Positions 41,591 through 48,603 of a stretch of 48,603 bases of DNA are shown here, piece after piece. Each line of letters opens with the position of its first letter. Positions within the stretch are counted from its first letter, which is position 1. Origin of the DNA: Chitinophagales bacterium. GTDB lineage: Bacteria; Bacteroidota; Bacteroidia; Chitinophagales; CAIOSU01. Under the pieces are notes generated by a model. That model saw nothing but the letters and a program-made list of their open reading frames with translations, was not told the origin of the DNA and searched no databases. The position numbers were made by a program, and so were the translations under genes. The stretch covers positions 1-48,603 of the forward strand of contig JBBDNB010000058.1 of assembly GCA_040877935.1 (NCBI GenBank), in the 5' to 3' direction.

Positions 41591-42190
41591 TTAAGCATTG
41601 AATTTTCTTTTGCTTTTACTAGCCCTTTGTTTTAAAAATGCAAGCCCGGAAATAATAATAGATACTCCAAGCATTACTCCTCCCCAATGCGGATAAGATT
41701 TTACATAAAAATTGAGCAAATCTTTTTCGCCAAAAAGCGGTGGCATGTATGTCATTCCTTCAATTTTGATTGGTGCTGTTGGATCAAGATTATGTCCATA
41801 ATCATAAAGCCAAAGGTAAAAATCATAGATGCCCAAAATACCCAATATAGACATAACAATAAACCATGTTAGATAAGCCCAGGCTTTATTTAGCCAAATA
41901 GCTATAGCTCCCAAAGCCAACATAATATAGGTGACAATAGGAAAGTACTTCAGCTCGGGAATAGAATCGGGATGTATGGCCTGCATTCCAATATAATGGT
42001 TCAGGATATTGACATTTTGCACAATGTTTTTCTCATTGCCTGAAATTTTATTGATCCATATGTGCAGTTGCAAACCACCAGGAAACTGGGCTGCCTCTAA
42101 AGTTATTTGCCATAGCGGAAAAAGGAATACTGTACCGAGGCATAATAGAGATAAGAGCATAATGATTCGGGCACTCGTAAAAATCTTCAT
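41591..42190 (-). CDS. Nos-cluster membrane protein of unknown function
   Basis: A 199-residue membrane protein with four hydrophobic helices: about 8-30, 86-101, 105-128 and 168-187. Between helices 1 and 2 lies a soluble loop with GGLQLHIWINKISG and NILNHYIGMQAI, including histidines that could bind metal or heme. A basic C-terminal tail (KQRASKSKRKFNA) lies in the cytoplasm. Proteins of this kind commonly occur between nosZ and nosL in Bacteroidota clusters; their role is not established. Its position suggests electron supply to or maturation of NosZ. Confidence 0.75.
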   Translation of the reverse strand: MKIFTSARIIMLLSLLCLGTVFLFPLWQITLEAAQFPGGLQLHIWINKISGNEKNIVQNVNILNHYIGMQAIHPDSIPELKYFPIVTYIMLALGAIAIWLNKAWAYLTWFIVMSILGILGIYDFYLWLYDYGHNLDPTAPIKIEGMTYMPPLFGEKDLLNFYVKSYPHWGGVMLGVSIIISGLAFLKQRASKSKRKFNA

Positions 42191-42252
42191 AATAAGATTG
42201 AGAAATATGGAGTGCTGCCATTAAATAGTAGAATGGCAGCACCCTGGTTTAA

Positions 42253-44289
42253 TTAATTATTAGAAGCTGTTGCATTAGCATTAGCCCTGGCCTGATCGTA
42301 AAATTCATTGGCAGCCTGTTGGCCACTTCTGAGTTCTTCATTCAAACCCCACTTTAATTTCACATCAGAACCTTTTGGAGAAACCCTTGCATAACCTGAC
42401 ATTTCCTGGTGCAAAGCAGAGCAGAAATCTGTACAGTAGAATGCAAAAACACCAACTTTTTTAGGCTCCCATAGGAGTGTTTTTGTTTGGCCCGGCATTA
42501 CCAAAAGTTCAGCATTTGTAGCGCCCTGCATGGCAAAACCGTGAGGCACATCCCAGTCTTGCTCCAGGTTGGTCAAGTGGAAATATACTTTATCGCCCAC
42601 TTTAAAACCTTCAATATTGTCTGGTGCAAGGTGGCTTCTCATGGCCGTCATATACACATGTACATCATTGCCATCTCGTTCAACCCTGGTTTTGCCTTCG
42701 CCCAAAGTGGCATGTGGGTGTGTATTGTCCTCAATATTGTAGAATTTCTTGGAATTGGGCATTATTTTATCTGCCTTTATTGCCTGTGCATAATGTGGCT
42801 CCCCTTTGGTCGGAAAATCAAGAATTAACTTCATTTTGTCGCCACTTATATCAAACAATTGTGCAGAGTGTGCCAATTCAGGGCCAGTCGGAAGGTAGCG
42901 GTCTTTGGTAATTTTGTTCATTGCTACGAGGTATTTGCCATCCGGCTTGCGTGTTTCACCACCGGGAATTACCAGGTGACCAGGTGAATAATAAGTTGCA
43001 TGTCTGTCTAAAATCTCTTTGGTTTCAACATCCCATTTCACCACTTCAGATGAGATAAAGAAAGTAGTGTAAGCATTTCCTTTGTCATCAAATTCTGTAT
43101 GCAATGGCCCTAAACCCGGTTTTTTAAGAATACCGTGCAGTCCGGCTTCATAATTGATAATTGGAATACCATCAATTTCACCATCAAAATTTTCTTCTTC
43201 AATGGCTTTCTGAATCTTGCTGAAAGAATACACGGACATGTCTGCAGATAATTTTCCATTGCCCACTATGTACTCACCTGATGGATCTACATCACAGCCG
43301 TGAGGTGATTTTGGCACAGGAATAAAATACACCATATCGGGACAATCCTTTGGATTAAGAATTTTTGTGAGTGTTTTTTCCTCAGATTCAACAATGCCAG
43401 AACTTTCATCCATCAAGTTGTGGAAATAAGAAGTTTGGCGCTCTGTAAATCTACCTTCTTCCATATACTGCTCGGCTTTTTTCCAGTTGATAATGGCCAT
43501 CAGGTCTTTGTCTTTCTGAGAAGCATTCACTTCTAAAAGCGAGTGTGCCTGTTCTGAATTGTAAGTCGTTAAAAAGCTCCAGCCATGAGAAACAGCTTTA
43601 CCATTTCTGGCAAGATCATAATTAAAGCCCGGCATTTCAATTTGAAAGGCCAATTCCATATGTCCGTGTTCAGGATCAACTGAAACATAGTTGATTAAGC
43701 CTTTGAAATTCTCTTTGTATGTTTCAATTGGAACATCCTTTTGCGGAATTGGAACACTAAAACGTGTGCCTGAAACCAAGTATTCGGAATTTTCAGTGAT
43801 AAATGGCGCGCAGTGCAGTCCAGCAACATCAGGGATTTCGAGAATTTCTACTGTTTCAAAAGTAGTTAAATCAATTCTTGCAATCCGTGGCGTATTGTTT
43901 CCATTAACAAAAAGCCACCTTCCATCAAACTCACCTTTTGTTTGCGACAGCTCAATATGGTGTGAATCATCCCAGGGCACAAAACCATAAGAGGTATTGA
44001 ACATAGGTTTGGTTTCCTCGCTATAGCCATATCCATTTTCGGGATATTGCGAGAATACTGGAATCTCTCTTAACAAACGGCCAGAAGGAAGGCCATAAGC
44101 AGTAATTTGCCCACTAAATCCACCGGACATAAAGGCGTAAAATTCATCGTATTCTCCAGGCTCAACATATACTTGCTGTGCTGCATTTCCTTCAATCACC
44201 TTTTTGGTGTCTTTCTGTTCGCAGGAGCTCATGAACACTGGCAATAGCAGCATCCATAGTCCATAATTAATCATTTTTTTAGTGTCCAT
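42253..44289 (-). CDS. nosZ: Nitrous oxide reductase, clade II (Sec-type), lipoprotein form
   Basis: A 678-residue enzyme reducing N2O to N2. The signal sequence lacks the twin-arginine motif of clade I NosZ and ends in a lipobox-like FMSSC (Cys23), so the protein is probably lipid-anchored. The propeller domain carries typical segments (SHHIELSQTKGEFDGRWLFVN, VPKSPHGCDVDPSGEYIVGNG, LGPLHTEFDDKGNAYTTFF) with CuZ histidines. The C-terminal CuA domain shows His583 (VPHGFAMQG) and Cys619, Cys623, His627, Met630 in CTDFCSALHQEM. A cytochrome c lipoprotein gene lies directly upstream and accessory genes downstream. No nitrite or NO reductase gene is in the window. Confidence 0.97.
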   Translation of the reverse strand: MDTKKMINYGLWMLLLPVFMSSCEQKDTKKVIEGNAAQQVYVEPGEYDEFYAFMSGGFSGQITAYGLPSGRLLREIPVFSQYPENGYGYSEETKPMFNTSYGFVPWDDSHHIELSQTKGEFDGRWLFVNGNNTPRIARIDLTTFETVEILEIPDVAGLHCAPFITENSEYLVSGTRFSVPIPQKDVPIETYKENFKGLINYVSVDPEHGHMELAFQIEMPGFNYDLARNGKAVSHGWSFLTTYNSEQAHSLLEVNASQKDKDLMAIINWKKAEQYMEEGRFTERQTSYFHNLMDESSGIVESEEKTLTKILNPKDCPDMVYFIPVPKSPHGCDVDPSGEYIVGNGKLSADMSVYSFSKIQKAIEEENFDGEIDGIPIINYEAGLHGILKKPGLGPLHTEFDDKGNAYTTFFISSEVVKWDVETKEILDRHATYYSPGHLVIPGGETRKPDGKYLVAMNKITKDRYLPTGPELAHSAQLFDISGDKMKLILDFPTKGEPHYAQAIKADKIMPNSKKFYNIEDNTHPHATLGEGKTRVERDGNDVHVYMTAMRSHLAPDNIEGFKVGDKVYFHLTNLEQDWDVPHGFAMQGATNAELLVMPGQTKTLLWEPKKVGVFAFYCTDFCSALHQEMSGYARVSPKGSDVKLKWGLNEELRSGQQAANEFYDQARANANATASNN

Positions 44290-44340
44290 AATATTTTAGT
44301 TTTGGTTTTAGTGTTTATGTGATTTTTACAACATTATTAT

Positions 44341-44847
44341 TTAAATAGCCTTGTCTTTTTCACCGGCCATTTCTAAATCATTTTTTCTAAAAAACTCCAG
44401 AATTTGCCGTGCATCACCTACAGATACATTCTGATTGGGCATACGTGTCAAACATTCCTCCAATAGAGCTTGTGCTGTGGGGTCTTTCTCAAGCATTACA
44501 TCCACATTGGTAATCATATTCATGATCCACTCCGGTTTCCTCCTGTTGGTAATACCCTGAAAACCCGGACCTACAACTCTCTGATCTGTCAATTTATGAC
44601 AAGAAGCACATTTCATATCATAAATAGACTTTCCAACTTTTATCATAGCTTCATCCAATTCATCAGTGAGCTCAACTTGTTTTATCTCACCTATGCCTTT
44701 TCCTTCTTTAATAGATTCCGGGACTTCCTTTTTTTCTACTTCACGCTGAAAGTCTTTGGCTGTTTTGCGCTCCGATTCGCCTTCAGAACCACAGGAGCAT
44801 AAAGCAATTGTAGCGATTAAGAATACTGATAATTTTAAATTTTTCAT
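44341..44847 (-). CDS. Lipoprotein c-type cytochrome of the nos cluster
   Basis: A 168-residue protein with a lipoprotein-type signal (ALCSC, Cys17 or Cys19), a charged linker of about 50 residues, then a class I cytochrome c domain: heme-binding CASCH at residues 80-84, GPGFQGITNRRKPEWI, and axial Met136 in CLTRMPNQN. It precedes nosZ by 51 nt and is the obvious electron donor to the CuA site. Both proteins appear lipid-anchored, so transfer would take place at the membrane surface. Confidence 0.93.
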   Translation of the reverse strand: MKNLKLSVFLIATIALCSCGSEGESERKTAKDFQREVEKKEVPESIKEGKGIGEIKQVELTDELDEAMIKVGKSIYDMKCASCHKLTDQRVVGPGFQGITNRRKPEWIMNMITNVDVMLEKDPTAQALLEECLTRMPNQNVSVGDARQILEFFRKNDLEMAGEKDKAI

Positions 44848-44885
44848 GGCTTTTGATTTTGTTTGGATTATAAAATAAGATTTTA

Positions 44886-46112
44886 TTATGTACTTACATA
44901 AATTTTATCTGAGCTAATTTGATATGATATGCTATTTTTCATAAACAAAACAATACCAAGCGGTAGCAGTACTGATGCTAAAGCTATTGCCTCATGGTAA
45001 AAAGGCAGCATCCCCCAGGTTTGCCAATAAAATATACCTTGGGTAAATAATATAGCTTCTGTGCTGATAAAACCTATAATAAAGAACAGTATTCCCAGCT
45101 GACTCACCTGTTTTCTGTAATGTTTGTAAAGCATTAAAAACAAGCAACCTGTAATAAAGCCCAGCATGGTTAAATGAATATAGCCGATCATAAAATTTCT
45201 GATTACAGTAGAAATTATTGAAACTTCAGGAAAAATCAAAATTGCTTGAAATATAACTTTAGCGGCTAATGACATCAGACCAAAACCAATTAAAAGTTGC
45301 TCCCATCCTGATTGTTTGCCCAATACATTCATCAGTTGTTTTCTATTGGGCATTACTAATTGTAAAAAAGCACCCAACTGGAGTATTACTCCTGCGGTAT
45401 TGAGAGCATACATATAAGTTTCACCATAAGCCCAATCCAATACATGAAAGAAAGTGAGGAAAAGTGCTAAAACATAAAGCACAAAAAACCGAAGCAAGTG
45501 CTTTTGCTCGAAATGAAAGCCCCAAAGATTTAGCTGATAAATGATCAATGCTACTGCAGCCAATGCAAACCAACCATTGAACTGAAAATGCAGGTAAAAC
45601 TGTACTGCTAAAAGATACAGTTCGGAACTTTGCAAGTTGTTTGCCACTATAGACCCCATTGCCCATATTCCAAGTGTAGAAACAAGCATAAAGATCAGGC
45701 TGCTCTTTATCAAAAGCCGGAGTTGACTACTTTGTGCATTCAGGTCTTTCCAAATCTTAAAGGCAAACAAATAACTTGCTAAAATATGCAGGGCGGAAAA
45801 TGAGATAGATACAGCTCCATAGCCCTGAATTGGAAAGCTGATCATCATCCCCAGCACTGTGAATTGAGTAAACCAAAACAGGTAGGAATAAAAAGCTTTG
45901 GCACTTTTTTTAGCCGGGATAAAAAAGTGTGTGAATAGCGCAAATAGAGCCAAATAAACCCAACCGAGCATAGCGATATGCGAATGGCCATGCATCATAT
46001 TTCTGTAATCCAACCAGGAAATTTCCCACACAAATGCAAAACGAAGCAAAAGCCCCATTAAAGCAGCCATCAGGAAGTTAAAAAGTGCCACTAAAAGCCA
46101 TTTGTTGTGCAT
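44886..46112 (-). CDS. Polytopic membrane protein, heme-copper-oxidase-subunit-I-like
   Basis: A 408-residue protein with about twelve hydrophobic helices. Conserved-looking histidines sit inside helices: MMHGHSHIAMLGWVY (His41, 43, 45), a His in FSALHILASYLF, FYLHFQFNGWF, TFFHVLDWAYG and GYIHLTMLGF. The H-x-H-x-H...GW element and paired helix histidines recall heme-copper oxidase subunit I or NnrS-like heme proteins, but I cannot match a complete set of ligands. It is the first gene of the nos cluster, 38 nt upstream of the cytochrome c gene. A quinol-oxidising or heme-bearing link to the cytochrome is plausible, since the NosR usual in clade I clusters is absent. Confidence 0.65.
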   Translation of the reverse strand: MHNKWLLVALFNFLMAALMGLLLRFAFVWEISWLDYRNMMHGHSHIAMLGWVYLALFALFTHFFIPAKKSAKAFYSYLFWFTQFTVLGMMISFPIQGYGAVSISFSALHILASYLFAFKIWKDLNAQSSQLRLLIKSSLIFMLVSTLGIWAMGSIVANNLQSSELYLLAVQFYLHFQFNGWFALAAVALIIYQLNLWGFHFEQKHLLRFFVLYVLALFLTFFHVLDWAYGETYMYALNTAGVILQLGAFLQLVMPNRKQLMNVLGKQSGWEQLLIGFGLMSLAAKVIFQAILIFPEVSIISTVIRNFMIGYIHLTMLGFITGCLFLMLYKHYRKQVSQLGILFFIIGFISTEAILFTQGIFYWQTWGMLPFYHEAIALASVLLPLGIVLFMKNSISYQISSDKIYVST

Positions 46113-46149
46113 GAATTTAAATTCAACTCGTTAATTATAAATTTAAAAT

Positions 46150-46168
46150 ATTAGTAATAAATACTAAT
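46150..46168. promoter_or_regulatory. Perfect 7+7 bp palindrome in nos leader
   Basis: The arms attagta (46150-46156) and tactaat (46162-46168) flank ataaa, 38-56 nt upstream of the first nos gene. A dimeric regulator such as a Crp/Fnr- or Rrf2-family protein could bind here, but the sequence does not match a consensus that I know. Since the predicted promoter lies further upstream, it would be within the leader. Confidence 0.35.
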
Positions 46169-46285
46169 TTCATAACAATTATATTTACCTTTAATGTAAA
46201 TCTCATTGTAGAAATACTTTTTCTCAAAATCATATTCTGTCTCAATTGTATCTTGAAATAGAATGTTGTTCATATACAAGCCTGT

Positions 46286-46316
46286 CAAAGATACACATTT
46301 TTCTATTTCGGACAAA
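46286..46316 (-). promoter_or_regulatory. Bacteroidota-type promoter, probable nos cluster promoter
   Basis: On the minus strand TTTG (46313-46316), a 19-nt spacer and TATCTTTG (46286-46293) fit the TTTG-N19-TAnnTTTG consensus exactly. The predicted leader to the first nos start is about 165 nt. Confidence 0.55.
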
Positions 46317-46427
46317 TTTATCCTTTTTTATTTTTCGCAATGATTTATACACTGTTATTAACCCATTGCGTTTTAAAATACCTTCAACAATATTGGGAAA
46401 AGCTGTATTTGGCTTAACTTCGGAACT

Positions 46428-48521
46428 ATGTTAAAATCAATCCTGTGTTTACATTTTATTCTACTGAGTTGTTGTTTTAATATTATCGCTCAGGACAGCA
46501 CCAATGATACACTGAGTGAACCTGAAGAAGCACCGTTTAATATTAGAAGAGAAATCAGGGATGCCAATCGCAATTTAAAAACAGGGGATATTTATACGGC
46601 TGCTGATATTTTTAAAAAAATATTGAAATACGCTCCTGAAAGAGTTGATCTCGTTTTTGAAATGGCCAATACCTATAGATTTGCCAGAGATTATGAAAAT
46701 GCTGCCATTTGGTACTTAAAAGCCGATAGCCTCAATGCAAAAGATTACCCACTGAGCACATACTATGCAGGCCTGATGCTTAAAATGAACGACAATTGCG
46801 AGGCTGCAATAAAATACTTCGAACAATTTTATAAAAAGCCAAGCGGTGACTTCTCAGCAAAATACAGAAAGTGGGCAAAAACCGAAATTGAAGGTTGTGC
46901 CCTTGCTGAAGAACTCAAGAAAAAACCATTAAGTATTGAAATCACACATTTGGATTCTACTATCAATTCTCCCTATACTGAAATATCTCCATTTTTATGG
47001 GATGACAGCACATTGGTATTTGCAAGTTTGCCCTCAGACTCGGTTATAGTGATTGAAGATCAAGCTGAAGAGATTGATTATTACATTAAATTTTATGAGG
47101 CGCAAAAAAAAGATGGTAAATATCTAAAACCGGAAATTTTTCCACTGTTTCAAGAAGAAGAGGTACATACATCCAATGGCAACCTTTCTCCGGACCGCAA
47201 AAGATTTTATTTCACAAAATGCTATGAAAGTTTTACCGGGAAAACCATTTGCAGCATTTTTGAATCCAAATTATTCAGAGGGGAATGGACAACTGCAAGG
47301 GCACTGCCTGATCAAATTAACCCGGGAAACAGCAATAGCACACAACCATATATCGCTAAACACAAAAGCGGAAAAGAAATCCTTTACTTTATTTCCGATC
47401 GGCTTGGTGGTGAAGGCGGAAAAGATATTTGGTTCAGCGAAATCAAAAGCAATGGGGAGTACGGTGAAGTGCAAAATGCAGGCGGAAGAATAAATACAGA
47501 CAGAGATGAGGCTACGCCTTTCTTTGATGAGCAAACAGAGACTTTATATTTTAGTTCTAATGGTCATGCGGGTATGGGAGGTTATGATGTGTTTCTATCG
47601 AAGGGCGAGGGCTTTCGTTGGAATGATCCCAAAAATATTGGCTATCCGGTAAATTCCACCACCGATGAAATGTATTATCGGTTAAATGAACACGACAGAA
47701 GCACAGGATATCTGGTCTCAAACAGGCCTGGAGTTATTTCTATAATGAATGCTACTTGTTGTGATGACATCTTCGAGTTTGAATACTTTGATGATAAAGT
47801 ACGGTATGTAAAAGGTTTTGTCTTTGAAGAAGGTGCAACTAAAAAGAAAATAATCAATCAAGCGCGCATTGAACTCCTTGTTAAGGATACCATTCCGGAA
47901 AGTAATACTGAAACAGTATTGGCTGCTGACACTATTGAAAATGGTTTCCCCTATTTTTTTGAAATCACCGCAGACAGTAAATACACCATAGTTGCATCCA
48001 GAGAAGGTTTTCTAAGTACCTCTTTAGATTTCAACACAATTAATGCTGAAAGTTCAGATACATTTCAGGTAGATATTTATCTGAAACGATTTGAGAAAGA
48101 CAAAGCCTATGCACTCAAAAACATATATTACGACTATGACAAATGGCAAATGAGAGAAAGCTCCAAAAAAACGCTGGATACACTCTATCATGTAATGATT
48201 GACAATCCGGGGATTATTGTAGAAATAGGCTCACATACTGATATCCGTGGTACAGAATCATACAATTATCGCCTTTCTCAAAAAAGGGCTGAAAACTGTG
48301 TGCAATACCTCATTGATAAAGGAATAAGTATTGGTCGTGTACTGGCACGCGGATATGGTGAAAGCCAACTTTTACGAGAAGATTGTGCAGAACTAGAGGA
48401 ATGCCCCGAAGAAGGAGAAGGCGATTGTCCCTGCCATCAGAAAAACAGGAGAACCGAATTTAAAATTGTAGGGGAACTTGATGTTGAGTTACAGAATATG
48501 GACAAGCGCAATAAAAAATAA
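46428..48521 (+). CDS. PorE-like TPR/PD40/OmpA envelope protein
   Basis: A 697-residue exported protein. Signal sequence (1-21, CLHFILLSCCFNIIAQ; cleavage after the Ala, or a lipobox at LLSC). TPR helices at about 30-150 (ADIFKKILKYAPERVDLVFEMANTY, AAIWYLKADSLN). PD40/WD40-like beta-propeller repeats at about 185-425 (GNLSPDRKRFYFTK, LYFISDRLGGEGGKDIWFSE, LYFSSNGHAGMGGYDVFLS). A carboxypeptidase-regulatory-like domain at about 455-545. OmpA-like peptidoglycan-binding domain from about 560 (IYYDYDKWQMRESS, IGSHTDIRGTESYNYRLSQKRA, NRRTEFKIVG). This order is that of PorE, which links the T9SS PorK/N/P complex to peptidoglycan. Many gliding bacteria carry several paralogues, so it may be one of these. 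Confidence 0.85.
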   Translation: MLKSILCLHFILLSCCFNIIAQDSTNDTLSEPEEAPFNIRREIRDANRNLKTGDIYTAADIFKKILKYAPERVDLVFEMANTYRFARDYENAAIWYLKADSLNAKDYPLSTYYAGLMLKMNDNCEAAIKYFEQFYKKPSGDFSAKYRKWAKTEIEGCALAEELKKKPLSIEITHLDSTINSPYTEISPFLWDDSTLVFASLPSDSVIVIEDQAEEIDYYIKFYEAQKKDGKYLKPEIFPLFQEEEVHTSNGNLSPDRKRFYFTKCYESFTGKTICSIFESKLFRGEWTTARALPDQINPGNSNSTQPYIAKHKSGKEILYFISDRLGGEGGKDIWFSEIKSNGEYGEVQNAGGRINTDRDEATPFFDEQTETLYFSSNGHAGMGGYDVFLSKGEGFRWNDPKNIGYPVNSTTDEMYYRLNEHDRSTGYLVSNRPGVISIMNATCCDDIFEFEYFDDKVRYVKGFVFEEGATKKKIINQARIELLVKDTIPESNTETVLAADTIENGFPYFFEITADSKYTIVASREGFLSTSLDFNTINAESSDTFQVDIYLKRFEKDKAYALKNIYYDYDKWQMRESSKKTLDTLYHVMIDNPGIIVEIGSHTDIRGTESYNYRLSQKRAENCVQYLIDKGISIGRVLARGYGESQLLREDCAELEECPEEGEGDCPCHQKNRRTEFKIVGELDVELQNMDKRNKK

Positions 48522-48526
48522 ACCCA

Positions 48527-48603
48527 TCACCTCAATACTGCCAATCGGTCGCTGTCTAATTTCAAAAGAATAAAAAGCAATATTGTAAAGGCCAAAATAG
48601 AAG
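48527..48603 (-). CDS. Possible 3' end of a membrane protein gene, cut by window edge
   Basis: A minus-strand frame open to the window edge ends with TGA at 48527-48529. The 24 residues seen (SILAFTILLFILL then KLDSDRLAVLR) form a hydrophobic helix followed by a charged tail, a normal end for a membrane protein. It converges on the PorE-like gene with a 5-nt gap. With so little sequence it may be chance. Confidence 0.35.
   Translation of the reverse strand, partial: SILAFTILLFILLKLDSDRLAVLR

Larger units (their letters stand above)
46113..46427. other. Divergent intergenic region between nos cluster and PorE-like gene
   Basis: This 315-bp AT-rich stretch contains no convincing gene. It holds the minus-strand promoter at 46286-46316 and the palindrome at 46150-46168. 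A 62-codon plus-strand reading frame at 46246 overlaps the promoter and is not believed. No clear plus-strand promoter for the PorE-like gene was found. Confidence 0.7.

Noticed and set aside
46246-46434. 62-codon plus-strand reading frame before the PorE-like gene
   Set aside because: It overlaps the probable nos promoter, has a poor Cys/Phe/Ile-rich translation and runs into the next gene's start.
1-48603. tRNA, rRNA, CRISPR arrays, prophage and insertion sequences
   Set aside because: No cloverleaf-type sequence, regularly spaced repeats, integrase or transposase could be found by reading both strands.

Overview
The window looks like a chromosomal segment of a Bacteroidota bacterium. The evidence is type IX secretion system (T9SS) cargo with gliding-motility-type C-terminal domains, a PorP/SprF-family membrane protein, a PorE-like TPR/PD40/OmpA protein, Bacteroidota-type promoter signals (TTG or TTTG about 20 nt upstream of TAnnTTTG), AT-rich leaders without Shine-Dalgarno sequences, and a clade II (Sec-type) nos cluster. 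The order within the phylum cannot be read from the sequence. No rRNA, tRNA, CRISPR array or insertion sequence was found.

Layout. 1-630: two tiny membrane proteins and hairpins. 635-1906: an Nramp-fold transporter with atypical metal-site motifs, preceded by a perfect 10+10 bp inverted repeat. 1936-4362: an AT-rich accessory stretch with three copies of an approximately 85 bp palindromic element around an OmpA-like gene and a nucleotidyltransferase/small-protein pair that resembles a toxin-antitoxin module. 4526-7787: hflK-hflC, convergent with a two-domain FabG4-type reductase. 8383-11378: a tightly packed set of muconolactone-isomerase-like protein, plant-type glucuronokinase homologue, GalU-like nucleotidyltransferase and SDR, probably making a UDP-sugar from free glucuronate. 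11641-13137: a CarH/LitR-like MerR regulator with cobalamin-site residues, followed by an ECF sigma factor; a repeated GTTTAAC motif and a good promoter lie between them. 13223-17715: a second ECF sigma factor, a conserved small protein, uvrA and an SRPBCC protein.

17734-27591: cell-surface genes, including a T9SS-exported amidase with CUB and SprB-like repeats, a DUF4382 lipoprotein, a GT-C glycosyltransferase, a rhodanese and two tandem paralogous PKD-domain surface proteins. 27886-31517: ferredoxin-NADP reductase plus [2Fe-2S] ferredoxin, a lipoprotein and aspS. 31711-38344: an 1851-residue SprB-like adhesin followed at once by a PorP/SprF partner. 38420-46112 (minus strand): a nitrous oxide reductase cluster transcribed as heme-copper-like membrane protein, lipoprotein cytochrome c, nosZ, membrane protein, nosL, nosD, nosF, nosY. 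46428-48521: the PorE-like protein, facing the possible 3' end of a gene cut by the window edge.

The most interesting systems are the CarH-like/ECF pair, whose candidate operator motif also recurs (TTAAAC, same 10-bp period) upstream of uvrA; the bacterial glucuronokinase pathway operon; the three-copy palindromic element with one copy inside a toxin-antitoxin-like pair; and the lipoprotein-type nos respiratory cluster with an uncharacterised heme-copper-like protein at its head.
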